Positions 34,698-44,243 of a DNA stretch of 64,000 nt are shown piece by piece. A model generated the notes under the pieces. It was not told the DNA's origin. It saw only the letters and a list, made by a program, of their open reading frames with translations, and ran no database searches. Numbering within the stretch: the stretch's first letter is position 1; every line of letters starts with the position of its first letter. The DNA comes from Desulfoluna sp. (GTDB lineage Bacteria > Desulfobacterota > Desulfobacteria > Desulfobacterales > Desulfolunaceae), in the NCBI RefSeq assembly GCF_030145185.1, contig NZ_JAQYWB010000020.1, positions 1 through 64,000 on the forward strand, read 5' to 3'. The translations under genes and the position numbers were made by a program.

Positions 34698-35717
34698 TCA
34701 GGTTTTTCTTTCCCTCACGGCTTGGCTTTGCAGGCGCTTGATCTCTTGAATGTTGCCCATGACGATCAGGGTCATGCCCGTCGAGAGGTGGGTGCCTGCT
34801 TTGGGGTTGAAGAGAATGGCGTCTTTGTCTTTGAGGCCCAGGACAAGGAGGTCGTACTCCTTTTGGATGTCGATTTCTGACAGGCACCGGCCGTTCAAAG
34901 AGGAGCCCGGGACGATGGGCAGTTCATGGATTCTTAAAGGGCCTTTTTCACTGCGGAGCATTTGATCGAGAAAATCCACGGCGGCGGGTCGGATCATCTC
35001 TGAGGCCATGCGCAGTGCGCCAATGGTATTCGGGGAGACGATGCTGTCGGCTCCTGCCATGGTGAACTTGGGGGCGATTCGGGGGTTGCTGACCTGGGCG
35101 ACAATGCGCAGGTCTTTGTTCATCATGCGGGCCGTCATGGTGACGTAGAGACTGTCTTTGTCCTGGGGCAGGGCGATGACCACCCCTTTGGCGTTCAGGA
35201 TGCCTGCTTTTTCAAGGTTTGCGTCGTCGGTGGGGTCACCTGTGATATGCAGGATGTTCTGCCCTTCAAGGCGCATGGCCAGGCTCTCTGTTTCCTGCTC
35301 GATGATGACCACCTGCTCGCCGCTGGTGATCAGTTCATCGGCCAGGGGGCGACCTGTTTCCCCTCCGCCCACCAGGATAATGTGTCCGGTCAGGCGATTG
35401 ATCTCTTTGTTCATGCGTCTTCTCCTTCGAACACCGGAAAGTTCCCCTTCGATCAGAAGGGCTGTAATGGAGCTGATGGCATAGAGAATAAACCCCATAC
35501 CGAAGGTGATGAGGCCCATGGTGAACAGCTGGGCGATCATGCTGCTGGAGACGTCCAGGATTTCTCCGTAGCCGACACTGGTGATGGAGATGACCGTCAT
35601 GTAAAGACAGTCGATCCATCGGGCATCTCCCTGGAAGATCAGGTAATAGCCAACGGTGCCGATGACGACCACAAGAAGAATCCCGGAGAGAAAGGTGGTG
35701 AGCCGTTTTTGAATCAT
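34698..35717 (-). CDS. Potassium channel with RCK (TrkA) domains, MthK-like
   Basis: A 339-residue protein. Two membrane helices (about 8-28 and 60-82) flank a pore loop with the K+ selectivity filter TSVGYGE at residues 46-52. A TrkA-N domain (HIILVGGGETGRPLADELI, about 105-225) and a TrkA-C domain (about 255-335) follow, the order of calcium- or nucleotide-gated bacterial K+ channels. It should assemble as a tetramer and gate K+ flux. The ATG at 35717 is preferred; the longer frame begins with low-complexity sequence. It is the second K+-linked RCK protein of the window. Confidence 0.9.
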   Translation of the reverse strand: MIQKRLTTFLSGILLVVVIGTVGYYLIFQGDARWIDCLYMTVISITSVGYGEILDVSSSMIAQLFTMGLITFGMGFILYAISSITALLIEGELSGVRRRRRMNKEINRLTGHIILVGGGETGRPLADELITSGEQVVIIEQETESLAMRLEGQNILHITGDPTDDANLEKAGILNAKGVVIALPQDKDSLYVTMTARMMNKDLRIVAQVSNPRIAPKFTMAGADSIVSPNTIGALRMASEMIRPAAVDFLDQMLRSEKGPLRIHELPIVPGSSLNGRCLSEIDIQKEYDLLVLGLKDKDAILFNPKAGTHLSTGMTLIVMGNIQEIKRLQSQAVRERKT

Positions 35718-35913
35718 GGACCGTGTATCCTGTGGTTGAAGATCGGGTAAAAAAGTCAACCTGCGGTGGCAGGGTGCCCTTCTTGAAACCGGGCAAGGGG
35801 TCACATACGCTTGGGGGGGGGATGTAAAAACAGCCGACATGGGGAGTGCCGCCGGCCTGCATGGCAGAAGGGGTGCCTCGCCGTGTCGCAGGCCACCGCA
35901 TCTGTCAGGTCGA

Positions 35914-35958
35914 AAAGGGATGAAGCACCTGGGCGGGTTATGGGATCCCAGGTGCTTC
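35914..35958 (-). terminator. Probable terminator of iorA-iorB
   Basis: GAAGCACCTGGG (35922-35933) and its exact complement (35947-35958) form a 12-bp stem. On the minus strand it is followed by CCCTTTT, a short T run, 14 bases past the iorB stop. Confidence 0.6.
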
Positions 35959-35971
35959 GGAAATCGTCCTT

Positions 35972-36565
35972 CTAGTGCTTTGTCGCCTCGGCGAAGCCCA
36001 GCTCAAAGGCCTTCAGGTTGACATCCAAAAAAGCCTTTTTGGTCGTGGTGGAGATGGCTTCACGGATGGCGTCGGCGCTGACCGGCAGGACCCCGGTCTC
36101 AATGAGGGCTCCCAGGAGCACCATGTTAACGGAGAGAACATTGCCCGCTTCTTCGGCCAGCTTGACGGCGTCAAAGGCGATGAGGCGCCGGGTCTTCTCG
36201 GCGAGCAGAGAGGTCACGGTGGCGATCTCCGGGTAGACCCCTTTGCCGATGGCGACGGTAAAGGGGGGCAGTGGAGAGAGGTTGGTGATGGTCACTGTCT
36301 CCGGGTTGCAGCGTCCGAGGGCGCGGAGGGCCTCGGAGGGTTCGAAGCTGACAAAGACATCGGCCTCTCCATCGGAGATGATGGTGCTTTCGGCATCGCC
36401 GAAGACGATTGAGGATTCTACCACGCCGCCCCTCTGGGCCATGCCGTGAATTTCGCTCATGTGGACGGGGATGCCCTGGAGCAGAGCCGCTTCGCCCAGA
36501 ACTCGGGATGCCAGGAGGTTGCCCTGGCCGCCCACCGCCACGATGATCAGTCTTTTGGTATCCAT
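35972..36565 (-). CDS. iorB: Indolepyruvate:ferredoxin oxidoreductase beta subunit
   Basis: A 197-residue gamma-type domain of the 2-oxoacid:acceptor oxidoreductase family, with the hallmark VAVGGQGNLLASRVLGEAA and the following EIHGMAQRGGVVESSIVFG. With IorA it converts aryl pyruvates from aromatic amino acids plus CoA into aryl-acetyl-CoA, CO2 and reduced ferredoxin. The start at 36565 follows AGGTGA at about 7 bases. It lies 94 bases after iorA on the same strand, so the two are probably co-transcribed. The enzyme is cytoplasmic and oxygen-sensitive, consistent with an anaerobe that ferments or respires amino acids. Confidence 0.93.
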   Translation of the reverse strand: MDTKRLIIVAVGGQGNLLASRVLGEAALLQGIPVHMSEIHGMAQRGGVVESSIVFGDAESTIISDGEADVFVSFEPSEALRALGRCNPETVTITNLSPLPPFTVAIGKGVYPEIATVTSLLAEKTRRLIAFDAVKLAEEAGNVLSVNMVLLGALIETGVLPVSADAIREAISTTTKKAFLDVNLKAFELGFAEATKH

Positions 36566-36659
36566 ATGGGTGTCACCTTGATTATTCAAAAGGTTGATGA
36601 CGAAGGCTCCGCAGGGTTTATGCGGCGGAGCCGGTGTCGTTTATGGGACCACCACCGGT

Positions 36660-38513
36660 CTATTTTTTGACAGGAAGGATGGCGTTTTCAGGGCAGATCT
36701 GGGCGCAGATGGAGCATCCGGCGCACATCTCCTCGATGATGTGGACCCTGCCGTTTTCCGTGGTGAAGGCGGGACAGGCAATGGTGTCGATGCAGTCCCG
36801 ATGGTTTTTGCACTTGTCGAGGTCCACCTGAAACTTTTTGCCGGTGAGCTGCTTGAGGCTCTTGGCGTAAAGGGTACACTTCTCCTTGGCGATGATGACG
36901 GAGACCCCTTGAAAGGCGACGGCTTCCTTGATGGTTGAGATGCTTTTTTTGATGTTGTAGGGGCGGATGACGGAGACGTGCTTGACCCCTGCGGCTTTGA
37001 CCAGGCCTTCGATATCGATGGCGTTGTAGCCGGTAAAGCCCATTTCATCCATATCCACGCCGGGGTTGGGCTGATGGCCTGTCATGGCGGTAACACGGTT
37101 ATCCAGGATCACGAGGGTGAAGTTGTGGTTGTTGAAGACCGCATTCATCAGGCCGTTCATGCCGGAGTGAAAGAAGGTGGAGTCCCCGATAAAGGAGACC
37201 ACTTTCTTGTCGGTGACGGTGGAAAAACCGGCCGACGTGCTGGTGGATGCGCCCATACAGACCACGAAATCGCCCATGGAGAGGGGGGGCATAAAGCCCA
37301 GGGTGTAGCAGCCGATGTCCGAGGGGAACATGACGTCTAAGCCTTCGGTGGCTTTTTTAACGGCATAGAAGGTGGCCCGATGGGAGCAGCCGGCGCAGAG
37401 GTTTGGCGGGCGATTGGGCAGCTCGGGGACACCGGCAAGGTCCACGACTTCGCTGATCACAGGAGCCAGCCCGAAGTAAGACGCGAGAATGTTTCGGACC
37501 ATTTTGGGGTCGAATTCGTAGAGGCGGGAGAAGAGGTGCTCCCCTTTGCCGCAGATGGGCAGCATGAGGCCGTTTTCCTGCGCCACGGCTTTGACGGCTT
37601 CTTCCATAACCGGTTCGCCCTCTTCGACGACGAGCACTTTCTCACACCCTTTAAGAAAGTCGATCACGAGATTTTTGGGCAGGGGGCTGGAGAATCCGAG
37701 GCGAAGGATCTTTACCTTGTCCGTTACGCCCAGGTCTTTCAGGCCGTCTTTGACGTAGTTGTAGCTGACGCCGTTGACAATGATCCCCAAGGGGCCGTCT
37801 CCGTCAATGCGATTAAAGGGAGAGGCACAGGCGATCTCTTCGGCTTTGGCCAGGTTTGCCAGAAGTTTGACGTGCAACCCGCGGGAGACGGCGGGGACGG
37901 TGACGCATCGCATGGGGTCTTTGATGAACTCCCCTTGGGTCTTGCGCTCTGTGATCTCTCCGAGTTCAACCACGCCGGTGGAGTGGTTGATGCGGGTGGT
38001 GGTTCGAAGGATGACAGGCTCGCCCAGGGCTTCGGAGAGTTCAAAGGCACGCTTGGTCATCTCTTTGGCTTCAGCCACGGAGGATGGCTCCAGAATAGGG
38101 AGACCGGCGAGTTTGCCGTAGTACCGGTTGTCCTGCTCATTCTGGCTGGAGAACATAAAGGGGTCATCGGCCGTCAGGATGACCATGCCGCCGGTGACGC
38201 CGATATAGGCCAGGGTCATGATCGCGTCAGCGGCGACGTTCATCCCCACATGTTTCATCACGCACATGCTGCGAACACCGCAGTTTGCCGCCGCCGCCGA
38301 TATTTCTACGGAGACCTTTTCGTTGATGCTGTACTCGAAATAGAGATCGCTCTCCTTCGACATCTTGAAAAAATTGAGGGAGATCTCCGACGACGGTGTC
38401 CCGGGATAAGAGGCGGTAAACGCGACGCCGGCTTCAATGGCGCCCCGTGCGATAGCCTCGTTGCCCAGCATGAGCATCTTCTGGCCCGGGTTGTCTGTGA
38501 GAAGCTTGTGCAT
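36660..38513 (-). CDS. iorA: Indolepyruvate:ferredoxin oxidoreductase alpha subunit
   Basis: A 617-residue subunit. The N-terminal pyrimidine-binding half (GNEAIARGAIEAGVAFTASY) is followed by the TPP-binding half with GDSTFFHSGMNGLMNAVFN. A Cys-rich segment CAGCSHRATF lies between. A C-terminal ferredoxin domain carries CKNHRDCIDTIACP and CAGCSICAQICP, two [4Fe-4S] sites; the first Cys set is spaced loosely, as in other IorA proteins. TPP chemistry decarboxylates the aryl pyruvate and electrons leave through the clusters to ferredoxin. Start at 38513 follows AAGGA. It heads the iorAB operon. Confidence 0.95.
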   Translation of the reverse strand: MHKLLTDNPGQKMLMLGNEAIARGAIEAGVAFTASYPGTPSSEISLNFFKMSKESDLYFEYSINEKVSVEISAAAANCGVRSMCVMKHVGMNVAADAIMTLAYIGVTGGMVILTADDPFMFSSQNEQDNRYYGKLAGLPILEPSSVAEAKEMTKRAFELSEALGEPVILRTTTRINHSTGVVELGEITERKTQGEFIKDPMRCVTVPAVSRGLHVKLLANLAKAEEIACASPFNRIDGDGPLGIIVNGVSYNYVKDGLKDLGVTDKVKILRLGFSSPLPKNLVIDFLKGCEKVLVVEEGEPVMEEAVKAVAQENGLMLPICGKGEHLFSRLYEFDPKMVRNILASYFGLAPVISEVVDLAGVPELPNRPPNLCAGCSHRATFYAVKKATEGLDVMFPSDIGCYTLGFMPPLSMGDFVVCMGASTSTSAGFSTVTDKKVVSFIGDSTFFHSGMNGLMNAVFNNHNFTLVILDNRVTAMTGHQPNPGVDMDEMGFTGYNAIDIEGLVKAAGVKHVSVIRPYNIKKSISTIKEAVAFQGVSVIIAKEKCTLYAKSLKQLTGKKFQVDLDKCKNHRDCIDTIACPAFTTENGRVHIIEEMCAGCSICAQICPENAILPVKK

Positions 38514-39134
38514 GGCAAAATTCCTTATGGATGGGTGTTGACGTTCTCGTTAAAGTTAAATCTTCATTTTTTTAGACGTGATAGGTCCGAATGTCAAGGG
38601 TTTGGGTAACCACTTTTCTGACAATGCCTGGCAGGGCGCGGGCAGACGGGGGGGCGGGTTTTGTCGTGGATACCGGCTGTTATCTGGTCTGTGGAAGGGG
38701 GCGTTCGCGTGGATAAGCAACCGAAACCAAGGGGTAAACAGGGGGGGCGCTCTGCCTGGGTGAGGGGGCTGAGGGCGGCCCGCGGTAGAAAACAGGATTT
38801 TTGGCATGATTTTTATCGGAAGTGACCTTGTTTTAAAAGGCGTGTTCTTTTCGGCGCAGTTGGAGAAAAAAAATGGTTCGAAAATGAACAAGATGTTCGT
38901 TTCAAGGGGGAATGATGTGCGGAAATGTTCGGCTTGGAAAACCTTCACTGTTTAAATCCCAAAAGCCTTTACAAGCCCGCAGCTTTTACATTATGACGGG
39001 GTGTAAATTGTTAAAGATCGGGTCATTTGATCCTGTTTTTTCCTACGGGAACAGGCGTTTGTCAGAGACCCGCCATCATATATTTACGCAGTGGGGCCGC
39101 TGTTTTATCAAGGGTCCCTTTGCCGGGAAGGGTA
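38514..39134. other. Divergent intergenic region, no gene
   Basis: About 620 bases between iorA (minus) and rdgB (plus). Short frames occur on both strands, none with a domain or ribosome binding site. A small hairpin, CCTGTTTTTTCC to GGAACAGG, is at about 39032-39054. No confident promoter pair was found. Confidence 0.45.
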
Positions 39135-39791
39135 ATGAAATCCATGGATAAACCAGTTGTGCTTGTTCTTGCCACGCGGAACAAGGGAAAAACCGAAGAG
39201 ATCCGGGCCCTCCTTTCAGGGTTTCCGGTGGTATTGAAAAATCTCGATGATTTCGGGCCCATCCCCGAAGTGATTGAGGACGGTGAAACCTTTGATGATA
39301 ACGCCTATAAAAAGGCGAGTTTTACGGCGCGCGTTTTGGGCTTCCCAGCCATTGCTGATGATTCAGGATTGGTTGTCGAGGCCTTAAACGGTGAGCCTGG
39401 GGTCTACTCGGCCCGATATGCCGGAGAGGACGCGGATGACGCAGCCAATAACACCAAGCTTCTGGAAAAGATGGCGGGTGTTGAGGATCGCAGGGCGGCG
39501 TTTCAGTGTGTTCTTTCCATTGCTGTGCCCACCGGGCCGGCACTGACCTATGAAGGCCGTTGCGATGGGGTTATCGCACAGGCACCTTCCGGTGACGGTG
39601 GCTTTGGCTACGACCCGCTCTTTTATTGCCCCGAGAAAGGGAAGACCTTTGCGGAGCTTACTTTAGAAGAGAAGGGGACGCTCAGCCACAGAGGCCGTGC
39701 TTTAAAAGAGGTGGCGGAAGAGTTTGACAAGATCCTTACCTGGCTGGATTTGAATCTTCCTGTCCGGGAGAGGTTCGAGTGCACGGACTAA
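39135..39791 (+). CDS. rdgB: XTP/dITP diphosphatase (non-canonical purine NTP pyrophosphatase)
   Basis: A 218-residue Ham1/RdgB protein that hydrolyses dITP, XTP and ITP to monophosphates so they do not enter DNA or RNA. Motifs are LATRNKGKTEEIRALL at the N-terminus, ETFDDNAYKKA, ADDSGLVVEALNGEPGVYSARYAG, and FGYDPLFYCPEKGKTFAEL with SHRGRALKE near the end. The start at 39135 follows GGGAAGGG; a second ATG three codons later is possible. A tetraloop terminator follows 15 bases past the stop. Confidence 0.95.
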   Translation: MKSMDKPVVLVLATRNKGKTEEIRALLSGFPVVLKNLDDFGPIPEVIEDGETFDDNAYKKASFTARVLGFPAIADDSGLVVEALNGEPGVYSARYAGEDADDAANNTKLLEKMAGVEDRRAAFQCVLSIAVPTGPALTYEGRCDGVIAQAPSGDGGFGYDPLFYCPEKGKTFAELTLEEKGTLSHRGRALKEVAEEFDKILTWLDLNLPVRERFECTD

Positions 39792-39806
39792 GATTCTTAT
39801 GAGGAT

Positions 39807-39834
39807 AAAAAAACCTGCTTCGGCAGGTTTTTTG
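39807..39834 (+). terminator. Rho-independent terminator of rdgB
   Basis: AAACCTGC-TTCG-GCAGGTTT, a UUCG-tetraloop hairpin extended by A/T pairs and followed by T residues. Confidence 0.9.
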
Positions 39835-40030
39835 CCTGCCACCAAATGGCCGAATGACACTTTTTTACGATGTATTCAAATTTCAACGTATGATGTTTTA
39901 ATCAAACCTTTCCGCCCGTTTTATTCTCGCAGGGGTTGCGGGGATACGGTGTGTGAGAAGCGTCGGGTGCAGGGTCTTGTCCGACGATGAGAGGTGAGGT
40001 TGAATCATCATCATATTTTTCAGGATCAGG

Positions 40031-41986
40031 ATGAACATGGCACAGACAAAAGAGATGATTGGGGGGATCGAGACATTCGAGGAGGCCATGGCTCTTCTCG
40101 AGGCTCGCATGGATGCGGATACGTTGGCGAAGCTCAAACGGATTCGCACCCGGGATGCGGTGATCACCATCGCCAACGCGGCAATGCTCTGTACGCCGGA
40201 CCGCATCTTTATCAACACCGGTTCAAAAGAGGACGGGGCCTTCATTCGACGGGAGGCACTGGCCACCGCAGAAGAAGATGCGCTTCCCATGGCAAATCAT
40301 ACCATCCACTATGAGCTCAAGGATGAGCAGGGCCGAATCACCGATCGGACCTATTACCTGGCCGAGCCGGATGAGAAGGTGAGCTCCCTTGCCAACCGTA
40401 TCGATCGTGGCGAGGGCCTGGTGGATGTTCAAGAGCGCATGGGGGGGATCATGAAGGGGATGACCATGGTCGTCGGCCTTTATATGCGTGGCCCTGTGGG
40501 CGCTCCTGCCTCCAACCCGTCTCTTCAGATCACCAGCTCTTTGTATGTGACGCACAGTGCGGAGATGCTGTATCGAAACCGTTTCGACGATTTCGATGCG
40601 GAGGTGGAACGCCTCGGGTATTTTTACACCAACATCCATTCCCAGGGTTTGAACCGCGCCGAAGATCTTCCCAACGCCAGGGTCTACATGGATCGACATG
40701 ATCAGACCACCTACTCGATCAACTGCACCTATGCCGGAAACACCCTCCTCATGAAAAAGGGTAACCACCGTTTTTCTGTGGACAAGGCCGTAAAAAATCG
40801 TGGCAACGAGCTCTCTGAGCATATGTTTATCACCGGTATCGAAGGCCCCGGCAGCCGGGTCACCTGGTTCGCCGGTGCCGCTCCCAGTGGGTGCGGCAAA
40901 ACCACCACGGCCATGGCCGGTCACCAATTTGTCGGGGATGACCTGGCTCAGATGTGGATTGCCGAAGACGGTACCGTGCGCAGCATCAACCCGGAAAGCG
41001 GGATTTTCGGTATCGTGGAAGACGTCAACTGGGAAGGGGACCCTGCCCTGATGCCTCTGCTTCGTGAAGAGGGGACCGAGGTGATCTGGTCCAACGTTCT
41101 TATCGATGAGGACGGCCTGCCCCAGTGGACTGGGAACGGAGACGGAAACCCGACAAAGGGCCGCAACTTCCAGGGCGAGTGGGAAGCCGGTATGGTGGAT
41201 GAGAAGGGCAAGCCTGTTCCCGTGTCTCACCCCAACTCCCGCGCCACTCTGGTGGCCAGCGCTCTGGCCAATTACTCTCCGGCCTCTGAAGATCCCAAGG
41301 GTGTGGAGACCAGCGTCATTACCTATTCTGGCCGTGACGCCGACACCATGCCGCCTGTGTGGGTGGCAAAAAGTTCCGATCATGGCGTGGCCATTGGCGC
41401 CTGCATCGTTTCCGCCGCCACGGCCACCGAGGTGGGGGCCAAGGGCGTGAAGCGTGCTCCCTGGGCCAACGCTCCTTTTATCCCCGGCGCTCTGGGTGAG
41501 TACATGGACGCTCAGTTTGCCTTCTGGGCCAATGAGCGCATCGCCAGCGGCAAGCGTCCTCTCATGGCCGGTCTCAACTATTTTCTTACCCACAAGGCGC
41601 GCGGTGGGGAGTCCACCAAACTCCTGGGTGAGAAGCGGGATGTGAAGGTCTGGCTTGCCTGGCTTGAACGCCATTTCCATGGCGAAGTGCGTGGCATCGA
41701 GACGCCCATCGGCATCCTTCCCAAGTATGAAGACCTGAAAGCCCTTTTTACCAAGATCCTCGATAAGCCTTACCCCGAGGAGCTCTATACCAAACAGTTC
41801 TCCCTGTATGTGGACAACATCGTGGCCCGCATCGATCTGCAGAACGATGCCTATGGCAAGGAAGAGGACATCCCTGCCCGCTTTTTCGAGGTTCTGAAAG
41901 AGCAGAAAGAGGGGCTCTTGGCCCTTAAGGAGAGCTTCGGTGTGGTTGTAAGGCCTGAGATGCTCACGGAGAAAACCGCCGCCTGA
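40031..41986 (+). CDS. pckG: Phosphoenolpyruvate carboxykinase (GTP-type)
   Basis: A 651-residue PEP carboxykinase interconverting oxaloacetate and PEP with GTP. The P-loop APSGCGKTTTAM is near residues 283-294, followed by FVGDDLAQMWI with metal-binding Asp residues, and the NPESGIFGIVEDVNW substrate loop. GTP-type members usually carry FPSACGKTNLAM; the Gly and Thr substitutions here mark a divergent branch. The C-terminal WANERIASGKRPLMAG contributes to the nucleotide site. Start at 40031 (alternative ATG at 40037). It lies alone with a strong terminator. Role is gluconeogenesis or anaplerosis in central carbon flow. Confidence 0.88.
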   Translation: MNMAQTKEMIGGIETFEEAMALLEARMDADTLAKLKRIRTRDAVITIANAAMLCTPDRIFINTGSKEDGAFIRREALATAEEDALPMANHTIHYELKDEQGRITDRTYYLAEPDEKVSSLANRIDRGEGLVDVQERMGGIMKGMTMVVGLYMRGPVGAPASNPSLQITSSLYVTHSAEMLYRNRFDDFDAEVERLGYFYTNIHSQGLNRAEDLPNARVYMDRHDQTTYSINCTYAGNTLLMKKGNHRFSVDKAVKNRGNELSEHMFITGIEGPGSRVTWFAGAAPSGCGKTTTAMAGHQFVGDDLAQMWIAEDGTVRSINPESGIFGIVEDVNWEGDPALMPLLREEGTEVIWSNVLIDEDGLPQWTGNGDGNPTKGRNFQGEWEAGMVDEKGKPVPVSHPNSRATLVASALANYSPASEDPKGVETSVITYSGRDADTMPPVWVAKSSDHGVAIGACIVSAATATEVGAKGVKRAPWANAPFIPGALGEYMDAQFAFWANERIASGKRPLMAGLNYFLTHKARGGESTKLLGEKRDVKVWLAWLERHFHGEVRGIETPIGILPKYEDLKALFTKILDKPYPEELYTKQFSLYVDNIVARIDLQNDAYGKEEDIPARFFEVLKEQKEGLLALKESFGVVVRPEMLTEKTAA

Positions 41987-42076
41987 AGGTGAGGGCCCCC
42001 GTGATTGGGGGTGATTGCCGAGTCTCTGAGGGCCTCCTGCTTTTTGGGTCCGCTCCGGTGGGTTGAAAGAACCGTA

Positions 42077-42117
42077 CGGCCCCGCTCGATTTATTTGTCG
42101 AGTGGGGCCGTTTTTTA
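42077..42117 (+). terminator. Rho-independent terminator of the PEP carboxykinase gene
   Basis: CGGCCCCGCTCGA (42077-42089) pairs with TCGAGTGGGGCCG with one G-T pair, followed by six T residues (42111-42116). Confidence 0.92.
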
Positions 42118-42245
42118 TTTTCGTAGAAACCACCGGGTGCATTCGTGATCGGCTTTCACGGCGGCACTCCTTAATCACGTGCCACGGCAGGGCAATTCTG
42201 ATATGGGTGGATCTTGGATTGGTTTCAATTGAATGCGGAGGTGTT

Positions 42246-43967
42246 ATGTCCCAGTTGGATTGGTTGATTGTCGGGGGTTATCTTTTTTTCAGTGTGTCTC
42301 TGGGGCTGTTTTTTTCACGGCGTGCGCTTCAAAGCGTGGACGACTATTTTGTTTCGGGCCGGTCTTTCCCCTGGTGGCTGGCGGGGGTCTCCATGGTGGC
42401 CTCAGCCTTTGCCATCGATACCCCTTTGGGGATCACGGGGCTGGTGGCTGACAACGGGATTCCCGGGGTGTGGTTTGCCTGGTCTTTTGTGCTGGGGGGG
42501 GCCGGGACCCTGGGGGCCTTTATCTTTTCGGCCATGCTGCGTCGCTCACGCATCATCACCACGGCAGAGTTGATCGAGTTGCGGTACTCCGGGCCGCAGG
42601 CGGCCGCCTTGCGTGGCTTCAAGGGGATCTATTTCGGGGTCTTTGCCAACGCCATCACCCTGGGGTGGATTTTAAAGGCGGTGTGGACCCTTTCCGAGGT
42701 TGTGGTGCCGGGGATCGACCGGGATCTGCTCCTGTTTGTGTTGTTGCTTTTTACCCTGATTTATACCGCCATGAGCGGGCTCTGGGGGATTGCCGCCACC
42801 GACTTTATTCAGTTTATTATCGGGAGCATCGGTTCGTTTCTCCTGGCTTTTTATTCCTGGCGATACATCGGCGGGATCGATCAGGTGGTGGCCGGGTTCA
42901 CGGCAAAATATGGCGCCGCCGACGCGGGCTTTCGACTCTCCTTTCTCCCAAAGGTGGGGACTCCATTTTTTGTCACCTTTGTGGTCTTTATGACGTTGAA
43001 GTGGTGGGGGAACCCACCGCCGGCCATTACCCAGCGCATTATCGCCTCAAAAGATGAGAAGGACGCCTCCAAGGCCACCCTCTTTTTTGCGGTGCTCGCC
43101 TTCGGGTTTAACTATTGGCCTATGATTTTTGCCGCCATGGTCTCTATTATCGCTTTTCCCGATGCCCCGAGTCCTGAGACGGGATACGCCATGCTGTTGA
43201 CGACGCTTCTGCCTTCCGGTGTTCTGGGGTTGATGATGGCCTCGCTGATGGCTGCCTTCATGTCCACGGTGGACACCCACATCAACTACGGCGCCTCGTA
43301 TATGGTCAACGACATCTACCGCCGTTTTATGGTGAAAAATGCGTCCGAGAAGCACTACGTTCGTGCTTCCCAGGTGAGCACGGTGATCATGCTTCTTGTG
43401 GCGGTGTTTGTGGCCTACCATTTAGATTCCGTGGCGGATGCCTGGTATTACATGTCCATGCTCACCGCAGGGTACGGCATTGTGATTGTCATCCGGTGGT
43501 TTTGGTGGCGGGTGAACGCCTGGGCGGAAATTGCGGCCCTGGCCGCTTCGGGGGTGACCAGCACCTTTCTTTCTCCCAAGTTTGCAAAGGCCCTGGGGTA
43601 CTGGGACCTCATTCCCCATGTTCGGTGGCAGTACCGTTTTTTAATTGTGGTGGGGGTGTGTACCGTCAGCTGGCTGGTGGTCTGTTTTCTGACGGAACCG
43701 GATGACGAGGCGCATCTTGTGGCCTTTTGCGAACGCGTCAAGCCGTTTCCCACCTTTTGGGGGCCCATTTATAAAAAATACCCCCATATTGAGTGGCGCG
43801 ATCACTTTGGTCGGGCCTGTCTGCTTTGGGGCGTGGGGGCCTTAGGCATTTACAGCTTTTGTTTCGGCATGGGGAGTCTCATGTTCCTCCGGTTTGTCCA
43901 GGCCGGGCTGCTTCTGTCTCTTTCGGGTGTCATCGGCTTCCTTATTGCCCGATACTGGAAGCCTTAA
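42246..43967 (+). CDS. Sodium:solute symporter family protein
   Basis: A 573-residue SSS-family transporter with 13-14 hydrophobic segments. The early GRSFPWWLAGVSMVASAFAID and FIQFIIGSIGSF match the LeuT-fold core of the family, and LMMASLMAAFMSTVDTHIN is the conserved TM8-like Na+ site with Ser-Thr. It imports a solute with Na+; members take sugars, amino acids, carboxylates or vitamins, and the substrate is not decidable here. The ATG at 42246 follows GGAGG at 5 bases. It lies 130 bases past the PEP carboxykinase terminator and forms its own unit. Confidence 0.9.
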   Translation: MSQLDWLIVGGYLFFSVSLGLFFSRRALQSVDDYFVSGRSFPWWLAGVSMVASAFAIDTPLGITGLVADNGIPGVWFAWSFVLGGAGTLGAFIFSAMLRRSRIITTAELIELRYSGPQAAALRGFKGIYFGVFANAITLGWILKAVWTLSEVVVPGIDRDLLLFVLLLFTLIYTAMSGLWGIAATDFIQFIIGSIGSFLLAFYSWRYIGGIDQVVAGFTAKYGAADAGFRLSFLPKVGTPFFVTFVVFMTLKWWGNPPPAITQRIIASKDEKDASKATLFFAVLAFGFNYWPMIFAAMVSIIAFPDAPSPETGYAMLLTTLLPSGVLGLMMASLMAAFMSTVDTHINYGASYMVNDIYRRFMVKNASEKHYVRASQVSTVIMLLVAVFVAYHLDSVADAWYYMSMLTAGYGIVIVIRWFWWRVNAWAEIAALAASGVTSTFLSPKFAKALGYWDLIPHVRWQYRFLIVVGVCTVSWLVVCFLTEPDDEAHLVAFCERVKPFPTFWGPIYKKYPHIEWRDHFGRACLLWGVGALGIYSFCFGMGSLMFLRFVQAGLLLSLSGVIGFLIARYWKP

Positions 43968-44243
43968 CCCAGATATTTCATGAGAAAACAATCAGGACTA
44001 TGGAATAATACGTAATGACAGTTCTTTGCGGAAATATGTTCAGTCGTTTCAAACATGCAAAATGTAATCCACGATATTCTGTTTGATTTTCTCACCCTTC
44101 GGGCGAGCCGGGTTAAGTCCCCGTTGTGGCTTTGACAGGAGAGAGGATCGGCATTACCATAAGACATTGTAAGACCCTGTAGGGGTTGTTAACTGATCTG
44201 AATATATCCGAGTCCATCGGGCCCATGCCATAGAGGAAAATAT

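Noticed and set aside
40223-42178. 651-codon open frame on the minus strand opposite the PEP carboxykinase gene
   Set aside because: It lies opposite a clear enzyme gene, has no family match and repeats low-complexity His/Gly/Arg runs typical of an antisense frame in GC-rich DNA.
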